This document shows positions 1 through 11,531 of a DNA stretch of 62,717 nt, one piece after another (position 1 is the stretch's first letter; each line of letters starts with the position of its first letter). The DNA comes from Entophlyctis helioformis (lineage: Eukaryota > Chytridiomycota > Chytridiomycetes > Chytridiales > Chytriomycetaceae): positions 1 to 62,717 of the forward strand of contig JAHLKH010000166.1 of NCBI GenBank assembly GCA_025526915.1. Direction: 5' to 3'. The notes under the pieces were generated by a model. That model was not told where the DNA came from. It searched no databases and saw only the letters and a program-made list of their open reading frames with translations. The position numbers were made by a program, and so were the translations under genes.

Positions 1-3000
1 AGCTGCGACTCCATGTCCTTGACCTTGGTGTTGGCGTTGTCGATTGCGGCTGTCTTGAGTTCAACAAGCGCTTCGAGGTCCTTGCAGCGGATGGTGAGGG
101 CGGCAACAGACTGCTGCTGATCAGCTTGATCCGAGAGAAGGCTGTCGAGCGAGTCCTCGAGCCGAGTTTTGGCTGCCTCTGCCTCGGTCAGCTTGCGGGT
201 TATACTGTCAATCTGTACACGCAGCGCGCTGGTATCCGTCTTGGTTTCATCCAACTGCCTGGCAGCATCGGCGCGAGCCTGGGCAATCGCCTCCTTGAGA
301 TCGTCGACAGACAGCTCAGAATTGGCCGCACGCTCCAGAGCCTCCTCTTGTGCCTCGACAGCCATCCGCTCGCGAGAAGCTGACTGCTCAAGCAGCGTCT
401 CCAGATCGCAAACGCGGTCCTGTGCAACGCCAAGTGCTGCAACAGCGGTGCGGATCTCCTCGCGAAGCTGCTCGACTTGCGCCAAGAGTGCAGCCTCGAC
501 CTTGTCGCGCTCGTCCTGGATACTTGAAAGCGTGGCTTCCATGCTCTTGAGCTTGGCGTCGCGGACAGACTCACAGCCTCGTCCGAGCGGAGCCTGGAAA
601 GTTCGGCGTCAAGCTCGGCAATGCGCGCATCCTTTTGCTCGACTTCGCCGCCCAACTTTTCAACAAACGCAAACGTCTCTTCGAGCTGGTTTTGCAGTGT
701 GTCGATGAGAACAACCGCATCCGCCTTGGCAGTCTCGCCGTTTGCGATAGTGACGGCCTGCTGTGCAACTGTGTCTTGCAGCTCGCGGCACTTGTGCTCA
801 AACTCGGCCAAGCGTTGGTGGACGTCCTTGGCGTCGTCGGCAGTTGCAATCTTTGCCAAAAACCCTCGACCACGGAGGCCAGAAGGCGACCAAAAACCGC
901 CGTGTCGCCTACAAGCTCGCTTAGACTGATCTCGTCTGCCTGCGATGGCGAGACAATGGCGATCAGATCCTTGGCGACAGACTGGAGCTGGGCCGAGTAG
1001 ACGTTCTTGATGTCGCGAGACTCGGCAAGGGCTTGTTGCGCAGCGTCGTGGCGTGACTGCAATTGAGACAGCTGAGCAGACATGTCCTGCAGCTGCTGCG
1101 CTCTGTCCGCCTTGGCGTCATTGAGCGCATTGGAGAGATTGGTATTGGATGCCTCCAATGTGCCGATTGCCTGCTGCAGCTCGACAACGCGGGCAGTCTG
1201 TGTCTGCAACTCGGCTTGAATGCGGGTCGTGTGCTCGGCATGCTCATCGCGTTCTGCTGCTGTCTGGGATCGCAGTGCCTCGAGATCAGCCAGCACAGAA
1301 GCAACGCGGGCCTCGGCCTCAGCCTGTGCAGCATGGAGTGCCTGAGCAGCCTCGTCGGCGCTCAACTTGGCAGCATCAGTGACCCTCTGGACGTCTTCCA
1401 TGGCGGCGCGGGTCAACTCGGCCACCTTGCTCGCAATTTCGGCGTGCTTGGCCTCGAGCAGTTGGACAGCGGCGTTCATATCCGACAGTCTCTGGTCACG
1501 CTCGGCTAGTGCAGATTCCAACCCACGAACGTGCTGCTGGGCGGCCTCCAGAGAACGAACGGCTGCCTCGCGCTCTTCCTGAAGCTGCTTAGCGAAAGCG
1601 TTGTGCTGCTCTTGCTGTTGCTGCTGTTGCTGCTTGTGACGCGTCTGCTTTTCGTCGAGTTCGGCCAAAGATGCTTCCAGCGAGGTGATGCGGACGTTTG
1701 CAGCACCAAGCTGCTCGCCAGCCTGCTGCAAAGCAGTCTGAGATTCATCGAGACTACGAGTCTTGCCGGCAAGCGTCTGTTCGGCGGCTGCAATCATCTC
1801 CTCAAGCTCGGCAACGCGACTCGCAAACTGCTTTCGCTCAGAGTCCGCAAGATGGATGCCGCATTGGCTTCGGAGATCTCGGCCAGTGCAGTTTCGAGCT
1901 GCTCCTGCAACTCGTCCATGTCGCGTTTGGACGCCTCGAGTGCCTCATCAACAGCCTGCTTATCGGCAACAAGGGCATTGCAGGCGTCTGTCGCAGCTGC
2001 GTGCTCGGCTCGAACGCTGGACAAGTCTGTCTGGAGCTGGCCGATCTGTTCCTTGAGAGTTGCACTTGTGTGCGCGACTGCTGCAGCGACAGCATCAGCA
2101 ATGGCAGATTTGCGAGACTCGCGTTCAGCCGCAAGGTCAACCTCGAGCGACTCCTTGGCGGCAGAGAGCTCCACGACAGCAAAATCGAGCATTCGATCCT
2201 GGCGCGAGATGTGTGTGCTTGATGCCGACTTCCTCCAACTTTTGCTCGAGTTCGTTGATGCGATCGCCCGTCGAAACAACAGCCACATCCAACTGCGACT
2301 GCAGATCAGCAGCGTGCGACTGTGCAGCCTCGTACTGTGCAGTCAACTCTTGGATGCGAGTCTCGAATGCCGCAGTGCGATCGCCCGTCGAAACAACAGC
2401 CACATCCAACTGCGACTGCAGATCAGCAGAGTGCGACTGTGCAGCCTCGTACTGTGCAGTCAACTCTTGGATGCGAGTCTCGAGTGCCGCAGTGCGATCG
2501 CCAGTCGAAGCAACAGCCGCATCCAACTGCGACTGCAGATCAGCAGCATGCGACTGTGCAGCCTCGTACTGCGCAGTCAACTCTTGGATGCGAGTCTCGA
2601 GTGCTGCAGTGCGATCGCCCGTCGAAGCAACAGCCGTGTCCAACTGCGACTGCAGATCAGCAGCATGCGACTGTGCAGCCTCGTACTGCGCAGTCAGCTC
2701 TTGGATGCGAGTCTCGAGTGCTGCAGTGCGATCGCCAGTCGAAGCAACAGCCGCATCCAACTGCGACTGCAGATCAGCAGAGTGCGACTGTGCAGCCTCG
2801 TACTGTGCAGTCAGCTCTTGGATGCGAGTCTCGAATGCCGCAGTGTGCTCGCCAGTCGAAGCAACAGCCGCATCCAACTGAGACTGCAGATCAGCAGCAT
2901 GCGATTGTGCAGCCTCGTACTGCGCAGTCAACTCTTGGATGCGAGTCTCGAGTGCCGCAGTGCGATCGCCCGTCGAAGCAACAGCCGCGTCCAACTGCGA

Positions 3001-6000
3001 CTGCAGATCAGCAGCATGCGACTGTGCAGCCTCGTACTGTGCAGTCAGCTCTTGGATGCGAGTCTCGAATGCCGCAGTGCGATCGCCCGTCGAAGCAACA
3101 GCCGCATCCAACTGAGTCTGCAGATCAGCAGCATGCGACTGTGCAGCCTCGTACTGTGCAGTCAGCTCTTGGATGCGAGTCTCGAGTGCCGCAGTGTGCT
3201 CGCCCGTCGAAGCAACAGCCGCATCCAACTGAGTCTGCAGATCAGCAGAGTGCGACTGTGCAGCCTCGTACTGCGCAGTCAACTCTTGGATGCGAGTCTC
3301 GAGTGCCGCAGTGCGATCGCCAGTCGAAACAACAGCCACATCCAACTGCGACTGCAGATCAGCAGCATGCGACTGTGCAGCCTCGTACTGTGCAGTCAAC
3401 TCTTGGATGCGAGTCTCGAGTGCCGCAGTGCGATCGCCAGTCGAAACAACAGCCACATCCAACTGCGACTGCAGATCAGCAGCATGCGACTGTGCAGCCT
3501 CGTACTGTGCAGTCAGCTCTTGGATGCGAGTCTCGAATGCCGCAGTGCGATCGCCAGTCGAAGCAACAGCCGCATCCAACTGCGACTGCAGATCAGCAGC
3601 ATGCGACTGTGCAGCCTCGTACTGTGCAGTCAGCTCTTGGATGCGAGTCTCGAATGCCGCAGTGTGCTCGCCAGTCGAAGCAACAGCCGCATCCAACTGA
3701 GACTGCAGATCAGCAGCATGCGATTGTGCAGCCTCGTACTGCGCAGTCAACTCTTGGATGCGAGTCTCGAGTGCCGCAGTGCGATCGCCCGTCGAAGCAA
3801 CAGCCGCGTCCAACTGCGACTGCAGATCAGCAGCATGCGACTGTGCAGCCTCGTACTGTGCAGTCAGCTCTTGGATGCGAGTCTCGAATGCCGCAGTGCG
3901 ATCGCCCGTCGAAGCAACAGCCGCATCCAACTGAGTCTGCAGATCAGCAGCATGCGACTGTGCAGCCTCGTACTGTGCAGTCAGCTCTTGGATGCGAGTC
4001 TCGAATGCCGCAGTGCGATCGCCCGTCGAAGCAACAGCCGCATCCAACTGAGTCTGCAGATCAGCAGCATGCGACTGTGCAGCCTCGTACTGTGCAGTCA
4101 GCTCTTGGATGCGAGTCTCGAATGCCGCAGTGTGCTCGCCAGTCGAAGCAACAGCCGCATCCAACTGAGACTGCAGATCAGCAGCATGCGATTGTGCAGC
4201 CTCGTACTGCGCAGTCAACTCTTGGATGCGAGTCTCGAGTGCCGCAGTGCGATCGCCCGTCGAAGCAACAGCCGCGTCCAACTGCGACTGCAGATCAGCA
4301 GCATGCGACTGTGCAGCCTCGTACTGTGCAGTCAGCTCTTGGATGCGAGTCTCGAATGCCGCAGTGCGATCGCCCGTCGAAGCAACAGCCGCATCCAACT
4401 GAGTCTGCAGATCAGCAGCATGCGACTGTGCAGCCTCGTACTGTGCAGTCAGCTCTTGGATGCGAGTCTCGAGTGCCGCAGTGTGCTCGCCAGTCGAAGC
4501 AACAGCCGCATCCAACTGCGACTGCAGATCAGCAGCGTGCGACTGTGCAGCCTCGTACTGCGCAGTCAACTCTTGGATACGAGTCTCGAATGCCGTGCAC
4601 CGAGTCTGCATCTTGACAAGGCTCGTCTCGGCATCGCATTTACCGCGCAGACACTCATCAAACGAAGCCTGCACCGCAGCCAACGTTGTCGTCATTTCCA
4701 GAACGCGCGCTCGGGTGTCCGCCACATCAGCCAGTCCCATGTCGCCCGCAAGGTCGGTCATGCAGTCGGCATGCGCCGTCGACTTGACAGCGTCGCGCGA
4801 CTGCTGCTCCAGCGCTTCGACACGGGCAACGAGCAGCGAATTCTCGGCCTGGAATTTCGTGCACCGCTCGGCAAGGTCCTGGGCCTCTTCCTGCACAAGA
4901 TCGAAATGCGCCTTGAGGGTTTGCAGACGAGAGTCGCTGGCAGCAAGGTCTTCGGCCGTGGGGCGGGCAGCCAGCTGGTCCGTGAGACTCTTCCACTCAG
5001 CCTTCCACGACTCGGCTTTGCGTTGCGATTTGGCGACCACGGCCTTGAGCTGCATTTGGAGAGACGCAGCGAGCGCCTGGGAGGTGGCAAGGGCAGCCTG
5101 CAGCCGAGCGGTCTCGGCCTCGGCGTCGGCAGCGCGTTGGCCAAAGTGGCGGGATTGGGTCTCGGCAGCCATGCGGGCAGTCTCGAGTTGCGAGACGCGT
5201 GCTTCTGTCTCGGCCAGCTTGGAGCTGACGAGCGACAGTGCCGAGTCTTGGTGCGAGCGGGCAGACTTGAGGGACGACTGCTCGGCAAGAAGAGCGCACT
5301 TGTCCTGCGCAGCCTTGTCCGTCACAAGACGCAGTTCGGCTGCGAGCGATTCGCGCTCTCTGCATGGTCCTCGGACATGGACTGCAGCATCTGCTCGCAC
5401 TGGACGATCCGCTCGTTGCACTGGTTGGTCAGCGCAGCCTTTTCTGTCTCAAGAAGCGCGACGGCGTTGCGCAGCTCCTGCGTTTCGGTCTGCGACTGCT
5501 GGCGATCGTCCATGGCAGCCTGCTGGAGCGCTGCGACTTGGTCCTTGAGCCGCTCGATGACAGCCTCGCTCTCCTTCAGCTGCCAAAGCAATCCGCGTCA
5601 GCACAAGCTCACCCACGCACAGCAGTCGTCCAAGGATCAAGAAAGCCCACGCACTTTGGTCTGGTCAACGTCTTGCAATGGCGGCACAGGCTCCACAACC
5701 GGTGGGCGGTTCTCGATATCCCGCAATAACCGGTCGTTGCGTGCCCGCTCGTCGGCCAGATCCCGTTTGGCAGCATCGAGCTGCAGCCGCACATTGGCAA
5801 GGATTGACTCTTTGTTTTGAAGATCCTGTTCAAGCTGCTGCTGTTGCTGCAGCAGTTGCACGGTGTGTGCAGGCAAGGAGATGGTACTCGGTTGGGCATC
5901 CGCTGCATGGCATGGCATGGCTTGGTCAGTCAAGCGCAAGGCAGGGCGAGAATCGGACACGTCCAACTGACCAGCAGGCAGATCGGACGACCTTCGGAGC

Positions 6001-6412
6001 GGTGCAGACGAGTGCATGCCCATGGAGCTGGCACGGCCCGCAATGTTGATGCCCTTGGATGCAGCGGCACTACTCCCGGCCGACGACGAAGGCAGGGACG
6101 ACGAAGGCAGGGACGAGTCCTTATGGCCGTGAGTGGCCGGCCGCGGCACAAACGACATGGACGTTACGGGTCTTGGCACGCGGAGAGCGTTGCTGCCGCC
6201 AGCAGTTGCGACCCAGACACCACCGGCGTAGCTCTGGACGCAGCAGCCGCAGTAGCAGTAGCAGTAGCAGTAGTGGGAACGGGAACAGGAATGCCGCCAG
6301 CAGGTTTGGGCAGCATCGTCTGTCGGCGTTTATCTGCGTCTCGGACGTTGTTGGCGTTGGTCGGGTTGGCTTGGCCAGACGGCCCAGGCCCGCCACTCGG
6401 CTCGGACGGCAT
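1..6412 (-). CDS. Large repetitive coiled-coil protein (partial, 3' end off window)
   Basis: The reading starts at ATG 6412 (an in-frame TGA lies 18 nt upstream) and runs leftward past base 1. The first ~200 residues are Ser/Ala/Gly/Pro-rich. After that almost everything is Glu/Gln/Ala/Leu-rich coiled coil, including 20 tandem 39-residue repeats. A 75-nt intron (5654-5580, GTGCGT...GGCAG, CTGAC branch) joins DVDQTK to LKESEAV. The frame breaks by single bases near 6185, 5365, 2200, 1850, 855 and 580; in each case the heptad-like composition resumes at once in another frame, so I treat it as one gene. It could be a structural, centrosomal, Golgin-like or kinesin-like scaffold. No motor or globular domain is visible, so no function is assigned. 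The reverse strand of the repeat block is also open for >1,400 codons, a consequence of its composition and period. Confidence 0.75.
2250..4600 (-). repeat. 20 tandem copies of a 117-bp (39-codon) coiled-coil repeat
   Basis: The spacing between successive GCGATCGCC or GTGCTCGCC sites is 117 bp (for example 2377 to 2494). Each unit reads about ETRIQELTAQYEAAQSH, then ADLQ-S/T-QLD, then a TG-DR/EH linker. Units differ at only five positions: Leu/Phe before ETRIQ, Ala/Ser before ADLQ, Ser/Thr in Q-x-QLD, AAVA/VAVV/TAVA, and GDR/GEH. Thirty-nine residues equal four heptads plus one hendecad, which keeps a coiled-coil register. The near-identity at DNA level indicates recent expansion or gene conversion. 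Confidence 0.95.
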
Positions 6413-6562
6413 TGCTTGGCCTGCAGATCATGTCATGGCCCAAGAGTCAGCAGCTTGCATGGACGGCGCACATCTGCGGGCATGCCACCCACAAGAATGT
6501 GACGTGAACGGTCGCTCGGGAGGATCCATCGATGTCGGACACACAGGATGGAAGTCGGATCA

Positions 6563-6945
6563 CGTGGAGACACGTGACTGGATGCGCGATGCCATGGCGT
6601 CGCATGAGAGCATACTGGCTTCGGTCGTCCAGGACGACGTGTCTGACCTGTGGATGGCGTGAGTGGATGGTCATATCAGCTGGATCCCTGCAGCCAACAG
6701 AACGCCAAAGACTCCTTGAACGCGTCATGGAGAACCACATGCATGGCAATCGTGCTTGAAGAGGAGAGAGAGAGAGAGAGAGGCGTTGACCGGCACGGCA
6801 CTCACGTTGTGTACTGGCGCTTGCCCAAAGAAGACACGCTGCTATGACTGCTATCGATGCCACTGCTGCCACTGCCAGACACTGCAGCAGACATGACACA
6901 CACAGACTCAATGGCCAAAACAGCCATCCAAGTCTCACAAGCCAG
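6563..6945 (-). pseudogene. Truncated 5' fragment of a six-cysteine membrane-protein gene
   Basis: This is a near-copy of the 5' end of the gene at 12896. It holds the signal-peptide exon ending in LGKRQYTT, the GTGAGT donor, the intron and the first ~22 codons of exon 2 (starting SDTSSWTTEAS). It then diverges exactly at the edge of the duplicated block near 6579 and meets a stop. A 1-bp deletion near the start shifts the first Met relative to the intact copy, but an internal Met (MAVLAIESV) keeps the exon readable. No ectodomain, membrane span or tail follows, because the start of the coiled-coil gene at 6412 lies immediately beyond. Confidence 0.7.
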
Positions 6946-7072
6946 AGCATGGCGCTGAAGGCACCTGTTGGTTTTGCGAGTTGAATTGGCAAGACGGCTG
7001 GACAGACCGAGTCGCAGCCCGACACAGCCAGTCAGATATCCCGGCAAAATACAAGAAAACCAGCACGAGTCT

Positions 7073-8121
7073 TCATTGCAAGTGGCCAGTCGGAGACAGC
7101 GGACGCGGCGGATCCAACGCAGACGGAGCAGCCACTGGACCCTGTGATGCCAGCACGGCAACCTGGTGGTTGATCCACTGTGCCTGGGTCTCAAACTGCC
7201 CACCACCACTGCCACCACGGCCACGGCCAGTCCGTCTGGCTTTGGGAGAACCAAGCACACAGTTCTTGCGTGCCGACCAGCACAAGACAGCAAACACAAG
7301 GACACCCAAGACAGCGCCAGACACGAGGGCCAGCACGGTGCGCAGCGGCCAGCCGATCGGGGCAGGTGGACAGTAGATGCGGTTGCCGAGTGCCGACACG
7401 GTGTATGGACCAAACACGAGCCCGCCGCTGTCGAGTGCCACGGTCCATGTGGCGATGGTCGTGTTGCCTGCACTCGATGTTGACACGGAGCCGAGCCGCA
7501 GACGGACAAGTGGGCCATCTGATGTCGTGGCGATGCTCATGTACGTCGAGGCAGGATCAGAGGCAGAGCAGAGGCAGAGGCAGAGGAGAGAGTGCCGACC
7601 GCCTCGACCCGACGATCAGTGAACGTATCAACAGCCAACGAAGCGTTGCACACCGAGAAGGTGAACGAGATGTCGCCCGTGGCGGGTATGCGGCCGCCCA
7701 TGAAGCACGTGACGGTATTGCAGGCGAGTGTCGACAGGATGCATGTGCCGGCCGTGTCGGCTGCGAGCTGTGTCGCCAAGTCTGTGCATCCAGTCGTCCC
7801 GCTGTTCCCGCTGTCGGGTTTGGCAGTTTTGCATCGTGTTGCGAATGCCACCCCATGCGGCTCGTACACGGCCAGCCACGTCAGCAAGCCATCGCGTATG
7901 TGCAGTGAATGAGCGAGTGCGTGAGTGAGAGAGAGAGAGGGAGAAGAAAGACACCATGACGCGTGCCGACAGACTCACGAGACAGAGTGACGCTTGTCAA
8001 TCGACACACGGCGACCGTTGCCCACGCTGTCCCTGCCGGCCAGCCTCGCACTCCTGGCACTACCGCTACAGCCAAGGACCGTCGCGGCCATGACCGCCAT
8101 CGCAGACACCGCCAGTCGCAT
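7073..8121 (-). CDS. Six-cysteine type I membrane protein, paralog 1 (frameshifted)
   Basis: Exon 1 (8121-7979) encodes a signal peptide (MRLAVSAMAVMAATVLGC...) and ends just after a Lys-Arg pair (DKRHSVS), with a phase-2 GTGAGT donor. Exon 2 starts at 7810, or alternatively 7801. The ectodomain has Cys spacing C-x14-C-x6-C-x4-C, a fifth Cys about 25 residues on, and a sixth just before one membrane span (TVLALVSGAVLGVLVFAVL). The cytosolic tail is short and Gly/Arg-rich, ending GHLQ. Compared with its duplicate at 13019-14068, one C is missing near 7570 (GGCAGAGCAG versus GGCAGAGCCAG), which breaks the frame before the span. This could be a real lesion or a consensus error. Function unknown; a secreted-pathway surface protein is inferred. 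Confidence 0.75.
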
Positions 8122-8411
8122 ACAAGATCCAGCACGTCGAGCCAATCCCACCGCGTCTCGGCGTTTCGGTCGTCTCGGTTGTCTCAAGTCTCGGTCGTCA
8201 CAGGCGTCACGGAGACTTGGAGACTCGGAAGTCTTGTGGGAGATGGCGAGAGGGAGGGAAGGAACAGAGTCTCCCAAAAGCCATCCAAAAGCCAACCAAA
8301 TGCCCACAGCATCAGTCGACACGCCAACAGACGCCGCGCATCGAGACAATGACCCGCGCGCGTGAGAATGACGTCAGGCATGCATATCAATACGCGTAAA
8401 CGGGGATGCAG

Positions 8412-8417
8412 TTTATT
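8412..8417 (-). terminator. Polyadenylation signal AATAAA
   Basis: AATAAA on the minus strand about 95 nt downstream of the paralog 2 stop codon at 8508, matching the position of similar signals after other genes in the array. Confidence 0.5.
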
Positions 8418-8507
8418 CCACATACTGTTACACTCGGCATTACGGTGGCGGTGGGGCGGTGGTGGCGGGCAGATAGATATACGTTACAGGGGTATTGTAC
8501 ATGGGTG

Positions 8508-9847
8508 TCAGCATATGTGCATCAGGGCACCGATTGGCGTTTCATGGGCGAGCGGGCCGATGGGCGGTGGCAGCATCGTGGCGTGGTCGTCCATGTATGA
8601 CGACGGGTGGTCGGGCACGTTGGGCATGCCGTAGCCTTGGTGCATGGGCGGGGCAGACGGCTGGGTGTAGACGGTGTAGGTCGTGTTGTAGGCGGGGAGT
8701 CCGGGTGATTGTGGGGCGTAGATGGTGGGGCTGGGCTGGTAGGGGTACGGAGTGTACATGGGTGAAGGTTGTGTTGGCGTATAAGCGTACATCGGGGGCT
8801 GCTGCTGGATGTACTGTTGCTGGCTGCATGTACGGCTGCTGCTGTTGCTGTTGAGGAGCGTAGTTCTGGTACGGTTGCGGAGGAGAGGCGTTGTAGGGTG
8901 ATGGACCAGTAGGCGATGGATTGGCCGGCGGGCCATCGGGTTTGAATGTATGCACAGCGACGCCGCCGACCGAGACGGTAATCGGTTGCTCGCCGCCCGG
9001 CTGCGGGGAGACGGTTGCGGCGACGGTCGCGTACCGCACCTGAAGACACCTCTCTTGACAAGCACGATAAGAAAGGCGATGCTGGCAACGCACGATGCGA
9101 TAATAAAGCCGATCAGGTTCTGCGAGTTACTGGTTGTGGTTGTGGCGGCTTGTTTGGGTCGTCCGTGCATCCCGATTGGACAAGCGATGCTACGGACCAC
9201 TGGTACGTTGTGGTCGTTATGGGCAGTACGGTTGTCTTGATATTGACAGTGAGGCCGAGCGTGTACACGGCAAAGCCAGCCGTGTAGTTGGCAGTCAAAC
9301 TCGGGGCAGTATCGCCAATCGTGACGCTGCGGCTCGGCACCAACCAAGCCGTCACGCCCTCGGCATTGCCCGACACGAAATTCTTGGTTGTCGAAGAGTA
9401 CGTGGCCGAGACGCTCGTTGACATGCAGGACGGTCTCGTAATGTCCATGTTGAGGATGCTGCTGGAACTCGAAGCACGGAACGAGCATCGAATAGTATTG
9501 CAGCTGTTGTATGTGGTGCAGTAGCCATTGGTCGTGACAGGCAGACGGGTCGTCAGATACGCACACGCTGCAGTGACGTTCTGGCTGAGCATGTACGTGA
9601 TGTTCGACCTAGAAATCTCCGATCGGGGGGTCAGCATGCCGTATCAAATGTACTCCTCTCCGCACTAGACGACGTACGTTGGGTACTGGCGTTTCATGAG
9701 ATGCGACGGGTCCGAATCGACGGCCACGAGATGCGAGTGTGCGAGATCGTAGGCATGCCCACCTTTACTCGCACCTGTACCCGCTTTGGCAGCCACCGTG
9801 CCGCGGCAGGCAATGGCAGCCAGACAAGCCAACGCGTAAACAAGCAT
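8508..9847 (-). CDS. Six-cysteine type I membrane protein, paralog 2
   Basis: Exon 1 (9847-9678) encodes a signal peptide (MLVYALACLAAIACRG...) and ends HLMKRQYPT, i.e. a Lys-Arg site before a phase-2 intron (GTACGT...TTCTAG). Exon 2 begins at 9608 with SNITYMLSQNV. The ectodomain shows C-x14-C-x5-C-x4-C, then a fifth Cys in RPSC and a juxtamembrane Cys. The span is GFIIASCVASIAFLIVLV. The tail is rich in Gln, Pro and Tyr (YAYTPTQPSPMYTPYPYQ). Apparent single-base frame breaks near 9145, 9070 and 8830 move the tail between frames, but the composition resumes each time. The ATG is only 84 bp from the stop of paralog 3. Confidence 0.75.
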
Positions 9848-9930
9848 GTCGCCGCGCAACAGCCAAAGACACAAGTAAAGACACAAGGAAAGTAACAAAC
9901 GGAAAGAGCACAAGAATTTACTGAACAACA

Positions 9931-11463
9931 CTATCCCTTCCGGTCATAGTCGTACGACGGACCGCCGTACACGGATGCCGACGGTTGGCCCGCAGAGGCA
10001 GAGGCTGATGCCGACGGTCCGTGGCCGTCCGGACGCGGCGAAGGGGGAGCCGATCCGCCTGCCGAAGCCACACCAAACGGCTGCATCTGCACGGGCACGG
10101 GCATCTGCTGCGGTACGGCGTACTGCACAGGCACGGGCGTGGCAATCGTCTGCCCATCGGGTGTCTGCGTGTACTGGTACACGTACATGGCAGGGTACAC
10201 GGGTGCCGACACGCTGGATGCGCGCGAGTGTGGGATCGTCTGCGGGTCGGTGGGCTGATAGGGCTGCATAGGGCTGAATACCGGGCTGCATTCCGGCTGC
10301 ATCTGTGCCATGTAGTGTGCAGTGGCCTGTGGCGTCGTGTAGTACGGCTGTCCACCGGCATGCGGCGAGTACGGTGGCGGTTCCGATGCCCCGCCGATCA
10401 TGTACGGCTGAGCATACGGTGGCTGCTGGTATGGCTGACTCATGTACAGCGGCTGACCGCCCGGCTGCTGCTGTAGTTGCTGGGGCTGCTGGACGACATA
10501 CGCAGAGTTTTGGATGCCCATGGGTGCCAAGTGAACGCTTCCAGACGGTTTGCGCTGCTGCTGGTGGGCGAAGGAAGCCATGGGATTGAACGCGAATATC
10601 GAGTACGCGGGCTGGGTTATGGGTTGCACGATGCCGGGTTGCGCGGGCGGCGGTTGCGGGCGACCGAACATGCAGTATCCACAACGACGGCACACGCAGT
10701 ATGCTGCGCAGAACATAAAGACAATGGTCCACAACAGGGCGTTGATCAAGGCGGTGGAGTTGAAGGATCCAGACGATGACACTGGCTTGTAAGTGCAGGG
10801 CGAGAGCAGTAGGGGAATGGACCATGAGTCGAGCGTGGTGGGTGTACCGATCGGCGCGCTGGATGTCGGGGCGACCGTGACCGTGAGGCCAAACGTCATG
10901 ATAGCATACGTGTTGTTGGTGTTGTACAACATGACGGGTCGGCGATCGGAAAGAGTGACGAAACGCGATCGGATGCTCCAAGCCGTGGCGGTAAAGGCAT
11001 AGCCGGGCGAGAAGCTTTTGGAAAGGCCGTCCAGCTCGACGCGGACGAGGTCGACATTGCAGTCGTCGCGGGTGATGGTCATGTTGACGAGATCGGTTTG
11101 CGAAGTGAGGGGGAGGAGGCATCGGACGGCACGGCACGACGAGATCATGACGCATTCGCCGTGAGACCAGGTGGAGATTTGGGAGGACATGTCAAGACAC
11201 GCTGACTGGGCATCGAGGCGGAGCAGCGCATAGACCGTCGACCTGGTTTCGGCACACATCCGGCATGTGTGTGCGTGTACAGTGTGTCAGTCATGGCGCG
11301 GCACAGAACAGCGATGCAATGGCGCCACACTCACGTATCCAGCTGCCGTTTGTGGTGCTGCGACAGCGTACGATCGACACTACTGGCACGCCACGCCACC
11401 ACCAGTATCACTCCACGCAAGCGCAACGGCGACGAGCGCCAACACAGCAGCGGCAGGTACCAT
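9931..11463 (-). CDS. Six-cysteine type I membrane protein, paralog 3 (long PY-rich tail)
   Basis: Exon 1 (11463-11335) encodes MVPAAAVLALVAVALAW and, after one apparent frame break near 11420, SQHHKRQLDT: again Lys-Arg followed by a phase-2 GTGAGT donor. Exon 2 (11242-9931) opens STVYALLRLD. Cysteines follow C-x14-C-x5-C-x4-C, then DDC and a juxtamembrane Cys in SPC. The span ALINALLWTIVFMFCAAYCV is followed by a Cys-rich segment (VCRRCGYCMFG) that could be palmitoylated. The ~250-residue tail is Gln/Pro/Tyr-rich with many PY and YxxP motifs. Exon 2 is intact. Such tails could bind WW- or SH3-type adaptors; that is inference only. Confidence 0.82.
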
Positions 11464-11525
11464 TGCAATCGCGCGTTTTGTTAATGTGCGCAAGCCGATC
11501 AGAGCGCATGGACAACGGACGGTGA

Positions 11526-11531
11526 TTTATT
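11526..11531 (-). terminator. Polyadenylation signal AATAAA of paralog 4
   Basis: AATAAA on the minus strand immediately after the tail-coding region of the gene starting at 12896; it overlaps the likely TAA stop (GTTCAATAAA). Confidence 0.5.

Larger units (their letters stand above)
6579..8417. repeat. Segmental duplication, copy 1 (about 1.84 kb)
   Basis: Nearly identical to 12531-14372 (offset about 5.95 kb), with scattered substitutions and a few 1-bp indels. It carries the truncated 5' gene fragment and one complete six-cysteine gene. The right edge falls at the shared GCAGTTTATTC polyadenylation region of the upstream neighbour. The left edge falls inside exon 2 of the truncated gene. 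Confidence 0.85.

Noticed and set aside
2250..4600. Regular repeats resembling a CRISPR array
   Set aside because: Units are contiguous 117-bp coding repeats without unique spacers, in a eukaryotic gene.
2322..4616. A second long plus-strand ORF (QPRTVQSALGCESR repeats)
   Set aside because: Another frame of the same 117-bp units; same reasoning.
1531..5820. A 1,429-codon plus-strand ORF across the repeat block
   Set aside because: It is antisense to the coiled-coil gene; it exists because the 117-bp unit is a multiple of three with no stop in that frame. Its residues (LCSLVLRSQLLDASLECRS repeats) show no natural protein character.
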